Source: Thalassotalea ponticola (lineage in GTDB: Bacteria; Pseudomonadota; Gammaproteobacteria; Enterobacterales; Alteromonadaceae). Taken from it: a DNA stretch of 64,000 nt. Below are positions 51,566 through 60,947 of this stretch, one piece after another. Location of the stretch: positions 2,852,001 to 2,916,000 of the forward strand of contig NZ_CP166871.1 in the NCBI RefSeq assembly GCF_041379045.1, written 5' to 3'. The notes below the pieces were generated by a model. The model searched no databases. It saw only the letters and a program-made list of their open reading frames with translations, and was not told the origin of the DNA. Both the position numbers and the translations under genes were made by a program. Position 1 is the stretch's first letter, and each line of letters opens with the position of its first letter.

Positions 51566-53438
51566 CTGCGTTATCGCCACGGCGCTGATACAGCTCGTCT
51601 GGATTAGTGTGGCGTGTTCATTTTCTGCCTTTGCGACCTCCCCAAAACCACCGGCCTTTATTGGACCCGCAGGGGATATTAGCGAGCGCTGTCAGCACGT
51701 CAATAGCCAGTTAACCAGTGAGTTCACCTTTAAGCAAAGCGATAGTTTTGACGGCTATATACGACAACTCGAAGGCGTACTTATCCCCGCTTTTAATGTG
51801 TTGCACGAAAGTTATTTATACGCTGATGTGTTAGCCGATAAGCGTCTTAAAAACACGGCAAAACAGTGTAAAAAGACAACCTCAAGCAACATCAATGCGT
51901 TGTTCGGTCAACGCCGTGTTGGCATGTTACTCGAACGTGCGAAGCCATTCGCGAGTAACCCTTTACAGCACAGAGTGCTGCGCAAGTATTTATCGCGTCA
52001 CAACAAATACAGCAATCAGCAATACACTGAGATACGAAGCCGCGCTAAGCACGTATCAGGAGAATTTAGAAAGCAGGCGCAGATACCAGTAGACGCTTGG
52101 TTCGAGCTGCCACTGAGCTGCCGCGCTGGTTTGTCGGCTGAGCAACAACAGCGCTTTGTTAAAGACGATAAACTTCGCGCTGCAATAACCGATAAGCACT
52201 ACCTGACTATGGTCAGTCGCATCAGCAACTCATCGTGTCGGCGCTCAGTGTATCAGCAATATCAAGGCAGGCACGCCGCCACAAATCGCGACAACTTACT
52301 CGAGTTACTGGCGTTGCGTGAACAAACTGCCAAGATTCGAAATTACCCGCATTACGCCGATTTATCACTGCAATCGACGATGCTTAAGTCAGCAGATAAC
52401 GTCGCTGAATTTCTTGACGAGACGGTCAAAGCACTACCCGAGGCACCAGCCCCATGGGATTATCGATATCAAGCGCGAGTCGCCAAACAATCACTGTTAG
52501 GACAAACCGAACAAAACCAACAATCGAGTGCATTCAGCGAGGTAAAATACCTAGCGCCAACCATTGTCAAACAAGGCTTGTTTACCTTGCTTGAACAACA
52601 GTTTGCTTTAACCGTTGAAAAAGTCACGGCGCAAACTTGGCATCCTGACGTTGAAGTTTATCAGCTAAAAAGTCAGGCCGATGACGCTCAGTTATTGGCT
52701 GTGTTTTATCTCGATTTACACCCACGAGATGGCAAGTATAAAAACAACCGGCATCGCGCACTGCACCGTGGTGTCACTGACATACAGTTGCCCAGTAGTG
52801 CGCTGGTTCTCAATTTGCCGAGGAAAAAATGGACAGAAAAGCACGTTAAGTCGCTGTTTCATGAATTTGGCCATCTGTTACACAACGTGTTATCAAGTAA
52901 GCCTTACCACACCGTTTCCGGCATTCGCATTGAACGCGACGTGGTTGAAATGCCTGCTAAATGGTTTGAATTATTAAGCCTTACCCCACAACTGCAACAG
53001 CAATTATTTGGCGCTGTGTTCAACCGTGATAACGTCGATAACACCAATCCTGTGTTGCGCATCCGTTTGTATAAAGCCGCTATGGCATTGGCTTATCACC
53101 GCCAATCAATAACCAAACAAAATATTGAACAAATAAACGCCGAACTCGCCAGTCGCTTTTGGGGACATGCGTATCCGCAAGGAGCATCTAGCCAATACAG
53201 CTTTTCCCATCTGGCCACCTACGGTCCTCGGTACTATAGTTATATCTGGTCGGAACTAATGGCAAAGCGCTTATTGGCCGATTACGCTAACAAGCGCTTT
53301 AACGGTCAACAGTTTGTACAGGCAATGTTTATCGATAACCATGACGGAGTAATGCAAAATGCTCTATCTCGGTTGTATCAACAACCCTTGTCGTTAACAG
53401 ATATCATTCAATGGGTTACCCATGACAAAGCGCTATAA
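51540..53438 (+). CDS. Secreted M3-type zinc metallopeptidase
   Basis: The 632-residue protein has an N-terminal signal segment (LIQLVWISVACSFSAFA). The M3 active site is visible: HEFGHLLH at His441-Glu442-His445, and the third ligand Glu470 in IRIERDVVEMPAKWFE. The spacing of 29 residues from the first His equals that of thimet oligopeptidase. M3 enzymes cut short peptides and are normally cytoplasmic, so the signal peptide is unusual. The ATG at 51540 overlaps the ligase gene by 26 bases. The frame opens at 51456, but that extension is encoded inside the ligase gene. Confidence 0.8.
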   Translation: MRRVISTINCVIATALIQLVWISVACSFSAFATSPKPPAFIGPAGDISERCQHVNSQLTSEFTFKQSDSFDGYIRQLEGVLIPAFNVLHESYLYADVLADKRLKNTAKQCKKTTSSNINALFGQRRVGMLLERAKPFASNPLQHRVLRKYLSRHNKYSNQQYTEIRSRAKHVSGEFRKQAQIPVDAWFELPLSCRAGLSAEQQQRFVKDDKLRAAITDKHYLTMVSRISNSSCRRSVYQQYQGRHAATNRDNLLELLALREQTAKIRNYPHYADLSLQSTMLKSADNVAEFLDETVKALPEAPAPWDYRYQARVAKQSLLGQTEQNQQSSAFSEVKYLAPTIVKQGLFTLLEQQFALTVEKVTAQTWHPDVEVYQLKSQADDAQLLAVFYLDLHPRDGKYKNNRHRALHRGVTDIQLPSSALVLNLPRKKWTEKHVKSLFHEFGHLLHNVLSSKPYHTVSGIRIERDVVEMPAKWFELLSLTPQLQQQLFGAVFNRDNVDNTNPVLRIRLYKAAMALAYHRQSITKQNIEQINAELASRFWGHAYPQGASSQYSFSHLATYGPRYYSYIWSELMAKRLLADYANKRFNGQQFVQAMFIDNHDGVMQNALSRLYQQPLSLTDIIQWVTHDKAL

Positions 53439-54525
53439 ATCCACAGCGGGGCAAATTTGCTCAACCATTTGGCTACTACTGATAAGTTACGTTACTGTTG
53501 CCGCGGAACAAGCGTCGCATGAGCATATGGCGCAACGCATTAAATCGACGTTTGAAAGTCAGTTGTTTCAACTGCCTCCCCGTATCCAGGGACATTACGG
53601 TATTCGCCTTTATCGGATCAGTGGTCAACAGCAATACCTGCCGGCTGCATTGTATGATTATTACGTGGTCAATGATCGGATGCACGCCCTGCGCACCCAA
53701 CTCAATGATGCCGACGCGATTGCTGCATACAGCCAGCAGCTGATCGCACAACTAGGGGATTCAACCCGCGGTAAAGCACGTCGTCGCGCTTTAGCAGCAC
53801 ACCCTAGCTTTATTTTTTACGCCGATCAGTTACTGCGTTACGCCGCTCGCTTACACGAGTTCGGCGTGGCCATACCAGAGGATGTCAAACTCGCATTACA
53901 AAACTACGATTTCGGTCCCGCTCTAACCGATCCGGTAATGATTCGCGCTTGGGCTGCACAGCTGGCAAACTACGTCTATTGGTTACGCGATTTAGGCATT
54001 GCTGATCATCGACTAACCTACAAAACCGCGTTTTTAGCTGCCTACCCCAATAGCCAGGACGACTCGTTAACGCGTTGGCATTTTCGCAATAAACTCTACG
54101 GTTTAACCCATTTTGTATTTGCCGCGTCACAGTACTATCAACAGTTTGTCAGCGCTTCTGAATTTGAGTGGATTATCGATTATTTTCGCGCCAATCAACA
54201 GCGTATTCTCAAGCAAGCAAGTGAGGATATTAAAGCGGAAGTGGGGTTAGTATTTTTACTCTGTCAACAAAACTCAGAACCTATGTTAGCGTTACTTAAG
54301 CAATCCCTGGCGAGCTCTTTTGATCAACAGGCTGGCATGATCCCCAGTGTTAACGGCAGAGTTGACTTAGCAACTGGTGAGCATCGCAATGTACTCGCTT
54401 ATATGTTGTTTAACTGGCCACCGCGCCTGCACCGAGGGCCCATTTTTAATGATATGGCCGAATTAAAGCCGTATTTACCGGCCTATACTCAACACTCACG
54501 CTCACTCAACGATGGACATCAATAA
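53422..54525 (+). CDS. DUF3541 family secreted protein, copy 1
   Basis: The 367-residue protein has a signal peptide (SYVTVAAEQ) and a helical mature part with family segments HYGIRLYRISG, AAQLANYVYWLRDLGI, KLYGLTHFVFAASQYYQ, KAEVGLVFLLC and TGEHRNVLAYMLFNWP. The function is unknown. The conserved His and Glu residues in TGEHRN and LTH may form an active site, which is my inference. The start overlaps the M3 peptidase gene by 17 bases, and the end overlaps the next copy by 14 bases. Confidence 0.8.
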   Translation: MTKRYKSTAGQICSTIWLLLISYVTVAAEQASHEHMAQRIKSTFESQLFQLPPRIQGHYGIRLYRISGQQQYLPAALYDYYVVNDRMHALRTQLNDADAIAAYSQQLIAQLGDSTRGKARRRALAAHPSFIFYADQLLRYAARLHEFGVAIPEDVKLALQNYDFGPALTDPVMIRAWAAQLANYVYWLRDLGIADHRLTYKTAFLAAYPNSQDDSLTRWHFRNKLYGLTHFVFAASQYYQQFVSASEFEWIIDYFRANQQRILKQASEDIKAEVGLVFLLCQQNSEPMLALLKQSLASSFDQQAGMIPSVNGRVDLATGEHRNVLAYMLFNWPPRLHRGPIFNDMAELKPYLPAYTQHSRSLNDGHQ

Positions 54526-55618
54526 TATGGGTAAGTTACTGTTAGTAACCCTGTTGGCTTCTGGTTTATCTGGCCTCGTCGCCAATGTCGCCAACGCTAC
54601 AAGCGATAAAACCAATGCTCAACAGCAGCAACAATGGCGCGCTACAGCAGAGCGCATCCGAACAACCTACGACAGCAATTTCGTTCGCTTGTCTCGCGGT
54701 GCGCAAAACCATTATGCGGTGAGAATGTACCGCCTGACTGGTGAGCTATATTACGCCCAACAAGCCGCCACCGAAGTACACCAGATAACCGACCGACTCA
54801 ATATGTACGCTGAACACATTCACGATCGCGACTGGCGTCTGCAGCAGTCTAAGGCGATGATCGAGCGCATTAGAAAAACCCCGAGAGGCAAATTGCGTCG
54901 CGCCGTTTTACAAGATACACAAGACAAGCGATTTGCCCTATTCCTCATTTATCAAATGGCCAAACTCAACGAATACGGCTTACGCCACCCTGCGCATCAG
55001 TTGTTTGTCGATTATATCAACACTGTACAGTTGTACGAGCTGCTTATGTCATCGTCGTTTATTCACGCCTATGCTGCGCAAGTAGCCAACTACGTTTATT
55101 GGCTCAAGGAGCTCAAAATTAGCGACTGGACGGATGATTTAAAGGCGGCATTTTTACGCGCCTACCCCGATGACCAAGACAGTAAATTGAGTAAACGCGA
55201 GTTCAATAACAAGTTATATGGACTCACCCACATTATTCTGGCCGATAGCCAGTACTATCAGCACACTGTCTCAAAACAGGAGCACGCATGGATTCTAGAC
55301 TACTTTGAACAACGCCAACAGCGAATTGTCAAACACTCAAAAGAAGACGTTCAGGCGGAAGTAGGCTTGTGCTTTTTACTGGCTGGCCTAAACAACCACC
55401 CGACATTATTGGCTATGCAAGACGCGATCAACAACGCCGTTGATGAAGAGAAAAATATGGTGCTTTCCGTTAAAGGCAGTGACGATTTGAGCACAGGCGA
55501 GCATCGCAATGTATTAGCCTATGCCTTGCTCAATTGGCCTGAAACCCTGTTTCAAGGTCCGCACTTGTTAGAACACCGACAACTGAAAGGCAAAGTACCG
55601 ATAGTGTATCGTCAATAA
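54512..55618 (+). CDS. DUF3541 family secreted protein, copy 2
   Basis: The 368-residue protein is a tandem paralogue of the preceding gene. It shares YAVRMYRLTGELYYAQ, AAQVANYVYWLKELKISDW, KLYGLTHIILADSQYYQ, AEVGLCFLLAG and LSTGEHRNVLAYALLNWPE with copy 1. A signal peptide ends near VANAT. The true start may be ATG 54527, five codons later. It is the last gene of the run, and about 130 bases follow before rraA. The two copies have clearly diverged, so they may act as a heterodimer or on different substrates. Confidence 0.8.
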   Translation: MDINNMGKLLLVTLLASGLSGLVANVANATSDKTNAQQQQQWRATAERIRTTYDSNFVRLSRGAQNHYAVRMYRLTGELYYAQQAATEVHQITDRLNMYAEHIHDRDWRLQQSKAMIERIRKTPRGKLRRAVLQDTQDKRFALFLIYQMAKLNEYGLRHPAHQLFVDYINTVQLYELLMSSSFIHAYAAQVANYVYWLKELKISDWTDDLKAAFLRAYPDDQDSKLSKREFNNKLYGLTHIILADSQYYQHTVSKQEHAWILDYFEQRQQRIVKHSKEDVQAEVGLCFLLAGLNNHPTLLAMQDAINNAVDEEKNMVLSVKGSDDLSTGEHRNVLAYALLNWPETLFQGPHLLEHRQLKGKVPIVYRQ

Positions 55619-55748
55619 GTGACGTTTATACGTCGTCAGAGTAAATAACATATTGAACTAATTAAAAGTTTCTCTTGTCGATGAGACTACAACGATTATA
55701 CTAATAGGCAGACTGACACCCCCGTAGACAGCAATAGTGGATCTTGAC

Positions 55749-56234
55749 ATGCAATATAACACCTCAGAATTATGCAATCTTTACTCAGATTCGATCGACG
55801 TACTCGAACCTATTTTGAGTAACTACGGTGGCCGTAGCTCCTTTGGCGGTACCGTTGTGACGATTAAGTGCTTTGAGTCCAATGGCTTAATCAGCGACAT
55901 GGTCGAGCAAGATGGCTCTGGTAAAGTATTAGTGATTGATGGTGGCGGCTCTTCTCGTCGCGCCTTAATTGATTTCTACATCGCAGAAACCGCCGAGAAA
56001 AACGGTTGGGAAGGCATCATTTGTTATGGCAGTGTACGCGAGGTAGATCAGCTTGAAGATTTAGATATCGGTATTCAAGCGATGATTGCAATCCCGGTCG
56101 GTGCTGACGATACCGAGGTCGGCGAAGTGGATGTCGCTGTGAATTTTGCTGGGGTTACCATTTTACCCGAGGATCATATTTACGCCGACAATACCGGTGT
56201 GGTGTTATCTCAAGACGCTTTAGATATCGATTAA
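55749..56234 (+). CDS. rraA: Regulator of RNase E activity A
   Basis: The 161 residues equal the length of E. coli RraA, beginning [20 protein letters not shown]. The segments [17 protein letters not shown] and [13 protein letters not shown] are conserved. RraA binds RNase E and slows mRNA decay. I chose ATG 55749. The frame opens four codons earlier at a GTG that would add residues not seen in the family. Confidence 0.93.
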   Translation: MQYNTSELCNLYSDSIDVLEPILSNYGGRSSFGGTVVTIKCFESNGLISDMVEQDGSGKVLVIDGGGSSRRALIDFYIAETAEKNGWEGIICYGSVREVDQLEDLDIGIQAMIAIPVGADDTEVGEVDVAVNFAGVTILPEDHIYADNTGVVLSQDALDID

Positions 56235-56321
56235 CCTGGCAATAAACACCGGCGATATCGACAATCTGGCTCATCGCCATAACCGACATCTACTGCGCTC
56301 TGTGAAGTGTTGCTCACATTG

Positions 56322-56374
56322 CTAGGACGTATTGATCTTCGCTGTGTGTTTTAGCTACGGTCAATACGCCCTAG
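56322..56374. repeat. Imperfect 16-bp inverted repeat between rraA and hutI
   Basis: CTAGGACGTATTGATC (56322-56337) pairs with GGTCAATACGCCCTAG (56359-56374) over 16 positions with one mismatch and one wobble. A loop of about 21 bases separates them. The genes are convergent, so this is a likely bidirectional transcription end, although no T tract is present. Confidence 0.65.
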
Positions 56375-56379
56375 AGTAT

Positions 56380-57615
56380 CTAGCGCACCTTGTGACCGTG
56401 CTTGAACAACGCTGTTAGCGGATTAACACCAAATTGATAACACAGCTGTGCTGGTTGGCTAATATCCCAAACGGCAATATCGGCTTCCATACCAACAGCA
56501 ATCTCGCCAACTTTATCATCAATACCGAGTGCGCGCGCCGCATTACAGGTCACTCCTGCCAGCGCTTCATTTGGCGTTAACCGAAATAGAGTACACGCCA
56601 TATTGAGCATCAGTTGAATTGAATTGATCGGTGAAGACCCTGGGTTGGCATCACTCGCAATAGCCATGCGCACATTGTTATCGCGCAACATTTGAATTGG
56701 CGGTAATTTGGTTTCTCGCAGAAAATAAAATGCCCCCGGCAACAGTACGGCCACCATAGAGGCCTTACTCATTGCTTTGACGCCGGATTCAGACAAGTAC
56801 TCTAAGTGATCACTTGATAGGGCGTCATAACGAGCGGCCAGCTCTGTTGCCCCTAAATCAGACAGCTGTTCAGCGTGTACCTTGACTGATAACCCATGCT
56901 GTTTAGCCGCTTGGAATACGCGTTCAGTTTGTTGCACACTAAAGGCGATGCCCTCACAAAATACATCAACCGCATCAGCTAATTGTTGTTCAGCCACTTG
57001 CGGGATCATCTCATCGCACACCAAGTCAATGTACCCATCGCTGTCGTTTTTGTATTCTTTGGGTAAGGCGTGTGCGCCTAAAAAGGTTTTTTGCACTCGC
57101 ACAGGCAACGCCTCAGATAAGCGTTTAGCAACCTTCAGCATTTTTAATTCGTTGTCGACATCCAGGCCATAGCCCGATTTAATTTCAATACTCGTCACCC
57201 CTTCGCTGTGTAACGCCGACAACCGAGGTAAAGCGGCATCAAATAGCTGGTCTTCACTGGCCTTGCGCGTTGCTTCAACGGTTGACACTATGCCCCCGCC
57301 GCTTTGTGCTATTTGCTCATAACTCGCGCCTTGCAGGCGCATTTCAAACTCATTGGCGCGGTGTCCACCAAAGACAATGTGGGTATGGCAATCAATTAAT
57401 CCAGGGGTTAACCACTGCCCATCGACATCAATAACCTCAACCGATGCGGTTAATTCGGGTAGTTGGCTCATGTGGCCTAACCAGGCGATTTTGCCATCGG
57501 CAACCGCGAGTGCGGCATTTTCAAGAGCGCCGTAAGATGTCGCGGCTTGTGTCATAGTGGCGATATTGGCGTTAATAAATACCGTTTGCCATGATTGAGA
57601 CAACATTGATTGCAT
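56380..57615 (-). CDS. hutI: Imidazolonepropionase
   Basis: The 411-residue amidohydrolase has the metal-binding [12 protein letters not shown] (His77 and His79), [17 protein letters not shown], and [10 protein letters not shown] with the catalytic Asp. It opens the imidazolone ring in the third step of histidine degradation. ATG 57615 with AAAGGGG upstream is used. The frame opens at 57711. The hutU gene is about 5.5 kb away, so the hut genes are not contiguous here. Confidence 0.95.
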   Translation of the reverse strand: MQSMLSQSWQTVFINANIATMTQAATSYGALENAALAVADGKIAWLGHMSQLPELTASVEVIDVDGQWLTPGLIDCHTHIVFGGHRANEFEMRLQGASYEQIAQSGGGIVSTVEATRKASEDQLFDAALPRLSALHSEGVTSIEIKSGYGLDVDNELKMLKVAKRLSEALPVRVQKTFLGAHALPKEYKNDSDGYIDLVCDEMIPQVAEQQLADAVDVFCEGIAFSVQQTERVFQAAKQHGLSVKVHAEQLSDLGATELAARYDALSSDHLEYLSESGVKAMSKASMVAVLLPGAFYFLRETKLPPIQMLRDNNVRMAIASDANPGSSPINSIQLMLNMACTLFRLTPNEALAGVTCNAARALGIDDKVGEIAVGMEADIAVWDISQPAQLCYQFGVNPLTALFKHGHKVR

Positions 57616-57821
57616 GAGTACCCCTTTTACATATCGTCGATGAAATCGGCCGCTATTGTACGGTGAGTGAAGACGCCGCGCAAATAATGATCTCCCGGTG
57701 ACGATTATCACTTGCTTGCTAGTACGTTGATAAGCGTGACTTTAAAACGGTCACTTTGTCCTTCATTTTGCTCGGTCAGATGTTACTATATGGCGATTTT
57801 TGTTAATTATAGCGATGAGTT

Positions 57822-59891
57822 ATGTCTTTGTATCGATATGTTGTAAGCCTCGCATGTACGTTTAGCTTGCAAGCGACAGCGTCTGTTCAGTCTGCTGAGC
57901 AAGCCGCAGACCAATCCCTGGCAATGGAACGCATTGTCGTTCAAAATCAAAGTAGCCGTACGACACTCGTCAGTGGCGTTAATAAACAAGCCATAGCCAA
58001 CGTCAACCCAGAACACATTGAACAGCTGATGGTGCGCATCAGTGGCAGTGAATTTCATCGAGGTAGTGGCGTTGAATATCTACCCTCGCTACGCTCCGGT
58101 GTGCTCACCGGTGCTGGTGCCTGCGGTAGCCTATTGACCTTAGTCGATAGTATTCCACTTCGCGCCGCCGGCTTTTGCAATATTAACGAATTGTTTGAGG
58201 CGCCCCTAGCTCACGCCCAATACATAGAGGTGTTCAAGGGCCCTTGGAGCTCAGTATTTGGCTCAAACGCCCAAAATGGGGTTATTAACGTGATCACGCC
58301 AAATGTCATTGCTAATGATTTTGCCGACCTAGACCTAAGCGTCGGCAGCGAGGACATCTATCGCGCAGGCATCGACATCAATCATGCCGATAGTGCCATA
58401 CGCGGCCAATTGTCCGTCACTAGCGATCACGGCTGGCGACAAAGTTCAGGCGTAGAACAGCAAAACCTGTACCTTAAACACCAAACCGAAAGTCGTCATA
58501 GACGCTACACCAGTACTTTTAGTCTCAATCACTTAGCACAACAAACAGCGACATACGTGGTTGGTAAAGACGCTTATAAAGACGAACAACTCAGCCAATT
58601 AAACGCCAATCCAGATGCGTATCGCGACGCCTACTCCTTGCGCGCAGCCGTGCACATTGAACAAGATCTGCAAAATGGCGACGTGATATCGCTAAGCCCG
58701 TATCTTCGCCACAATGACATGGCGTTTTTGATGCACTTTTTACCCGGCCAACCGATTGAACAAAATCGCCAACAAAGCATCGGTATCAAGAGTCAGTATC
58801 AAACTAGCTCACAGCCAGACTTACAGTGGTTAATGGGCTTTGACGGTGAATTTAGTCAAGGCTCCCTGTTGCAATATCAGGATGGTCCTACCCTTGGCTC
58901 TAACTTTCTGCAAGCGACGATCCCCGAAGGTAAACATTACGACTATCGCGTTAACGCCCTGTACGCAGGTGCGTTTGCACGCCTCGATTGGCTTGTATCT
59001 GACCGCCTGAGTTGGCAACTTGGTCTGCGCGTCGATTATCAAGGTTACGATTACCACAACAATATGCTCGCCGGTAGAACCGACGAAAATGGCGTCGCGT
59101 GTGAGTTTGGCGGCTGCCGTTACAGCCGGCCGGAGAATAGAGAAGACAGCTTTACCACGCCTTCTTATCAACTGGGTATGCAATACCGACTTAGCGATGA
59201 CAGTCAGCTCTACATCAACGCTGGCCATGGTTTTAGAGCGCCACAAGCCACCGAGCTATACCGCTTACAACGCGAGCAACAAAGTGCCGATTTGGGCGAG
59301 GAGCAAACGGATAGCATTGAGTTTGGTTACGCTATCACTGACAGCGTTTTGAGCCTCAAACTGGCGTTGTATTACAGTGAAAAACAACAGTTGATCATTC
59401 GCAACAGCGATGCTTTTAACATCAACGGCGCGGGTTCTCGTCACCACGGTATTGAGCTGGATCTCAACTGGCCTATCAATCGACACCTAACCTATTTTCA
59501 ACACTCTAGTTTCAATCGTCATCGCTACACCCATGGTCAACGCAATGCGCTTGCAGATATCGCCGGTAATGACCTTGATTCAGCGCCCAAGCACTTGCAC
59601 ACTTTAGGCATGCAATGGCAGGCAAGTGATCGAGTCAGTGCTCAATTGCAATACCGATGGGTGGATGATTATTTTACTGATGCAGAAAACCAACACCACT
59701 ACCAAGGCCATCAGTTAATCGACGTACTCAGTCAGTATCAGCTCAACAAGCGACTGAAGCTGCAATTGCGCGTACTCAACCTTCTAGATACGCGCTATGC
59801 TGCCCGAGCGGACTACAGTAGCTTTAGTGGCGATCGCTACTTCCCCGGCCAAAGCCGTCGCTTTTATGCCGATATCAATTACCAATTTTAA
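57822..59891 (+). CDS. TonB-dependent outer-membrane receptor
   Basis: The 689-residue protein has a signal peptide, a TonB-box-like ERIVVQ near residue 31, a plug domain (VEYLPSLRSGVLTGAGACGS and YIEVFKGPWSSVFGSNAQNGVINVITP) and a 22-strand barrel that ends in YQF. It imports a siderophore, vitamin or similar ligand across the outer membrane with energy from TonB. Substrate is not readable. The upstream gap (57712-57821) has no convincing Fur or Zur box. The 3' end overlaps the pirin gene by four bases on the opposite strand. Confidence 0.9.
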   Translation: MSLYRYVVSLACTFSLQATASVQSAEQAADQSLAMERIVVQNQSSRTTLVSGVNKQAIANVNPEHIEQLMVRISGSEFHRGSGVEYLPSLRSGVLTGAGACGSLLTLVDSIPLRAAGFCNINELFEAPLAHAQYIEVFKGPWSSVFGSNAQNGVINVITPNVIANDFADLDLSVGSEDIYRAGIDINHADSAIRGQLSVTSDHGWRQSSGVEQQNLYLKHQTESRHRRYTSTFSLNHLAQQTATYVVGKDAYKDEQLSQLNANPDAYRDAYSLRAAVHIEQDLQNGDVISLSPYLRHNDMAFLMHFLPGQPIEQNRQQSIGIKSQYQTSSQPDLQWLMGFDGEFSQGSLLQYQDGPTLGSNFLQATIPEGKHYDYRVNALYAGAFARLDWLVSDRLSWQLGLRVDYQGYDYHNNMLAGRTDENGVACEFGGCRYSRPENREDSFTTPSYQLGMQYRLSDDSQLYINAGHGFRAPQATELYRLQREQQSADLGEEQTDSIEFGYAITDSVLSLKLALYYSEKQQLIIRNSDAFNINGAGSRHHGIELDLNWPINRHLTYFQHSSFNRHRYTHGQRNALADIAGNDLDSAPKHLHTLGMQWQASDRVSAQLQYRWVDDYFTDAENQHHYQGHQLIDVLSQYQLNKRLKLQLRVLNLLDTRYAARADYSSFSGDRYFPGQSRRFYADINYQF

Positions 59892-60580
59892 TCGTTAGGT
59901 AATAAAAAGTGCAGCGCCTGAAAATCACTTTGGGCGCTGATGTTAACGGCCTCATTCGGGGCGAGAGCAAAGCCATCTCCAGCTTTAAATTGACGCTCTG
60001 CGATTTCAGCCTGCCCTTCGATAATATGGACATAAGTGACGTAGTGCTGGTCGTGTAAACGATAGTCATCGCCCTTAGTTAATACCAAACGCGACAATAA
60101 TACATCTTGATCTAAGGTGAGCGAATCGGCGACGCCAGTTTCACTGACCAATGGCGTTAACACACCTTGCTGCTTGATATATTTTTGTTGATACGACGGC
60201 TTTCGCCCTTTGTGCTTGGGTTGAATCCAAATTTGTAAAAAGTTTACCGGTTCGGTCTTTGACCCATTGTATTCCGAGTGCATGATACCGCTACCCGCAC
60301 TCATACGTTGTACTTCACCAGCAGTAATTTTATAGCGATTACCGGTACTGTCTTGGTGCTCCAAGCTTCCCGACAACACATACGAAATGATTTCCATATC
60401 GCGATGACCATGGGCACCAAAGCCAGCACCCGGTGCGACGATATCATCGTTAATCACCCGCAACACCGACACCCCCATGTGTTTCGGATCATAGTAGTGG
60501 CCAAAGGAAAAGCTGTGTTTTGACTGTAACCAGCTAAAGTCAACATGGCCTCGCTCTTCACTTAAACGAATATATTGCAT
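59888..60580 (-). CDS. Pirin family protein (YhhW-like)
   Basis: The 230-residue protein is a bicupin. The metal-binding residues are in FGAHGHRDMEIISYVLSGSLEHQD and SAGSGIMHSEYN. The related E. coli YhhW acts as a quercetin 2,3-dioxygenase in vitro. The natural substrate is unknown. I chose the second ATG of the ATGATG pair because GGAGG lies five bases before it. An ORF opening TTG lies further upstream. Confidence 0.85.
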   Translation of the reverse strand: MQYIRLSEERGHVDFSWLQSKHSFSFGHYYDPKHMGVSVLRVINDDIVAPGAGFGAHGHRDMEIISYVLSGSLEHQDSTGNRYKITAGEVQRMSAGSGIMHSEYNGSKTEPVNFLQIWIQPKHKGRKPSYQQKYIKQQGVLTPLVSETGVADSLTLDQDVLLSRLVLTKGDDYRLHDQHYVTYVHIIEGQAEIAERQFKAGDGFALAPNEAVNISAQSDFQALHFLLPND

Positions 60581-60592
60581 CATTGCCTCCAA

Positions 60593-60947
60593 AAAAAACT
60601 AATAATCTCTATGATCTTTGTGGTATCGATTTCATTCGCATCAACAGGGGGTTAATCGAAGTGCGGTGAGAAAATGACTTTTAAACCAGTCCAATAACCG
60701 AATATGTTAGGACTGCGTTTATTAAGCATTTTTAACGCGTTGTGATTTACTCATCAAGAATAACCACACAGCGCAAGCGCCACTTTGAAAAAGCACTCGC
60801 ATAACTGCGACAAAACAGACAGCAAAGATCAACAGTTCACAGTGTAATCAACGAGGGCGCTTTACAAAATTAGTATAAATAACCTACTGCATTCGAAATA
60901 ATCGAACTGTCTGCCCACCCTAGATTCCGCGAATTTTCGGATGTCGG
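60593..60947. other. Gene-free region between pirin and the LysR gene
   Basis: About 350 bases, no supported gene. A 36-residue hydrophobic frame on the minus strand (60832 to 60722) has no ribosome binding site and a TTG start, so I do not call it. It presumably holds the pirin promoter. Confidence 0.4.

Noticed and set aside
57712..57821. Possible Zur box before the TonB-dependent receptor
   Set aside because: Only a half-site ATGTTA is present and the second half does not match.
60722..60832. 36-codon hydrophobic frame on the minus strand
   Set aside because: TTG start, no ribosome binding site, and no link to a neighbouring operon. It could be real but I cannot support it.
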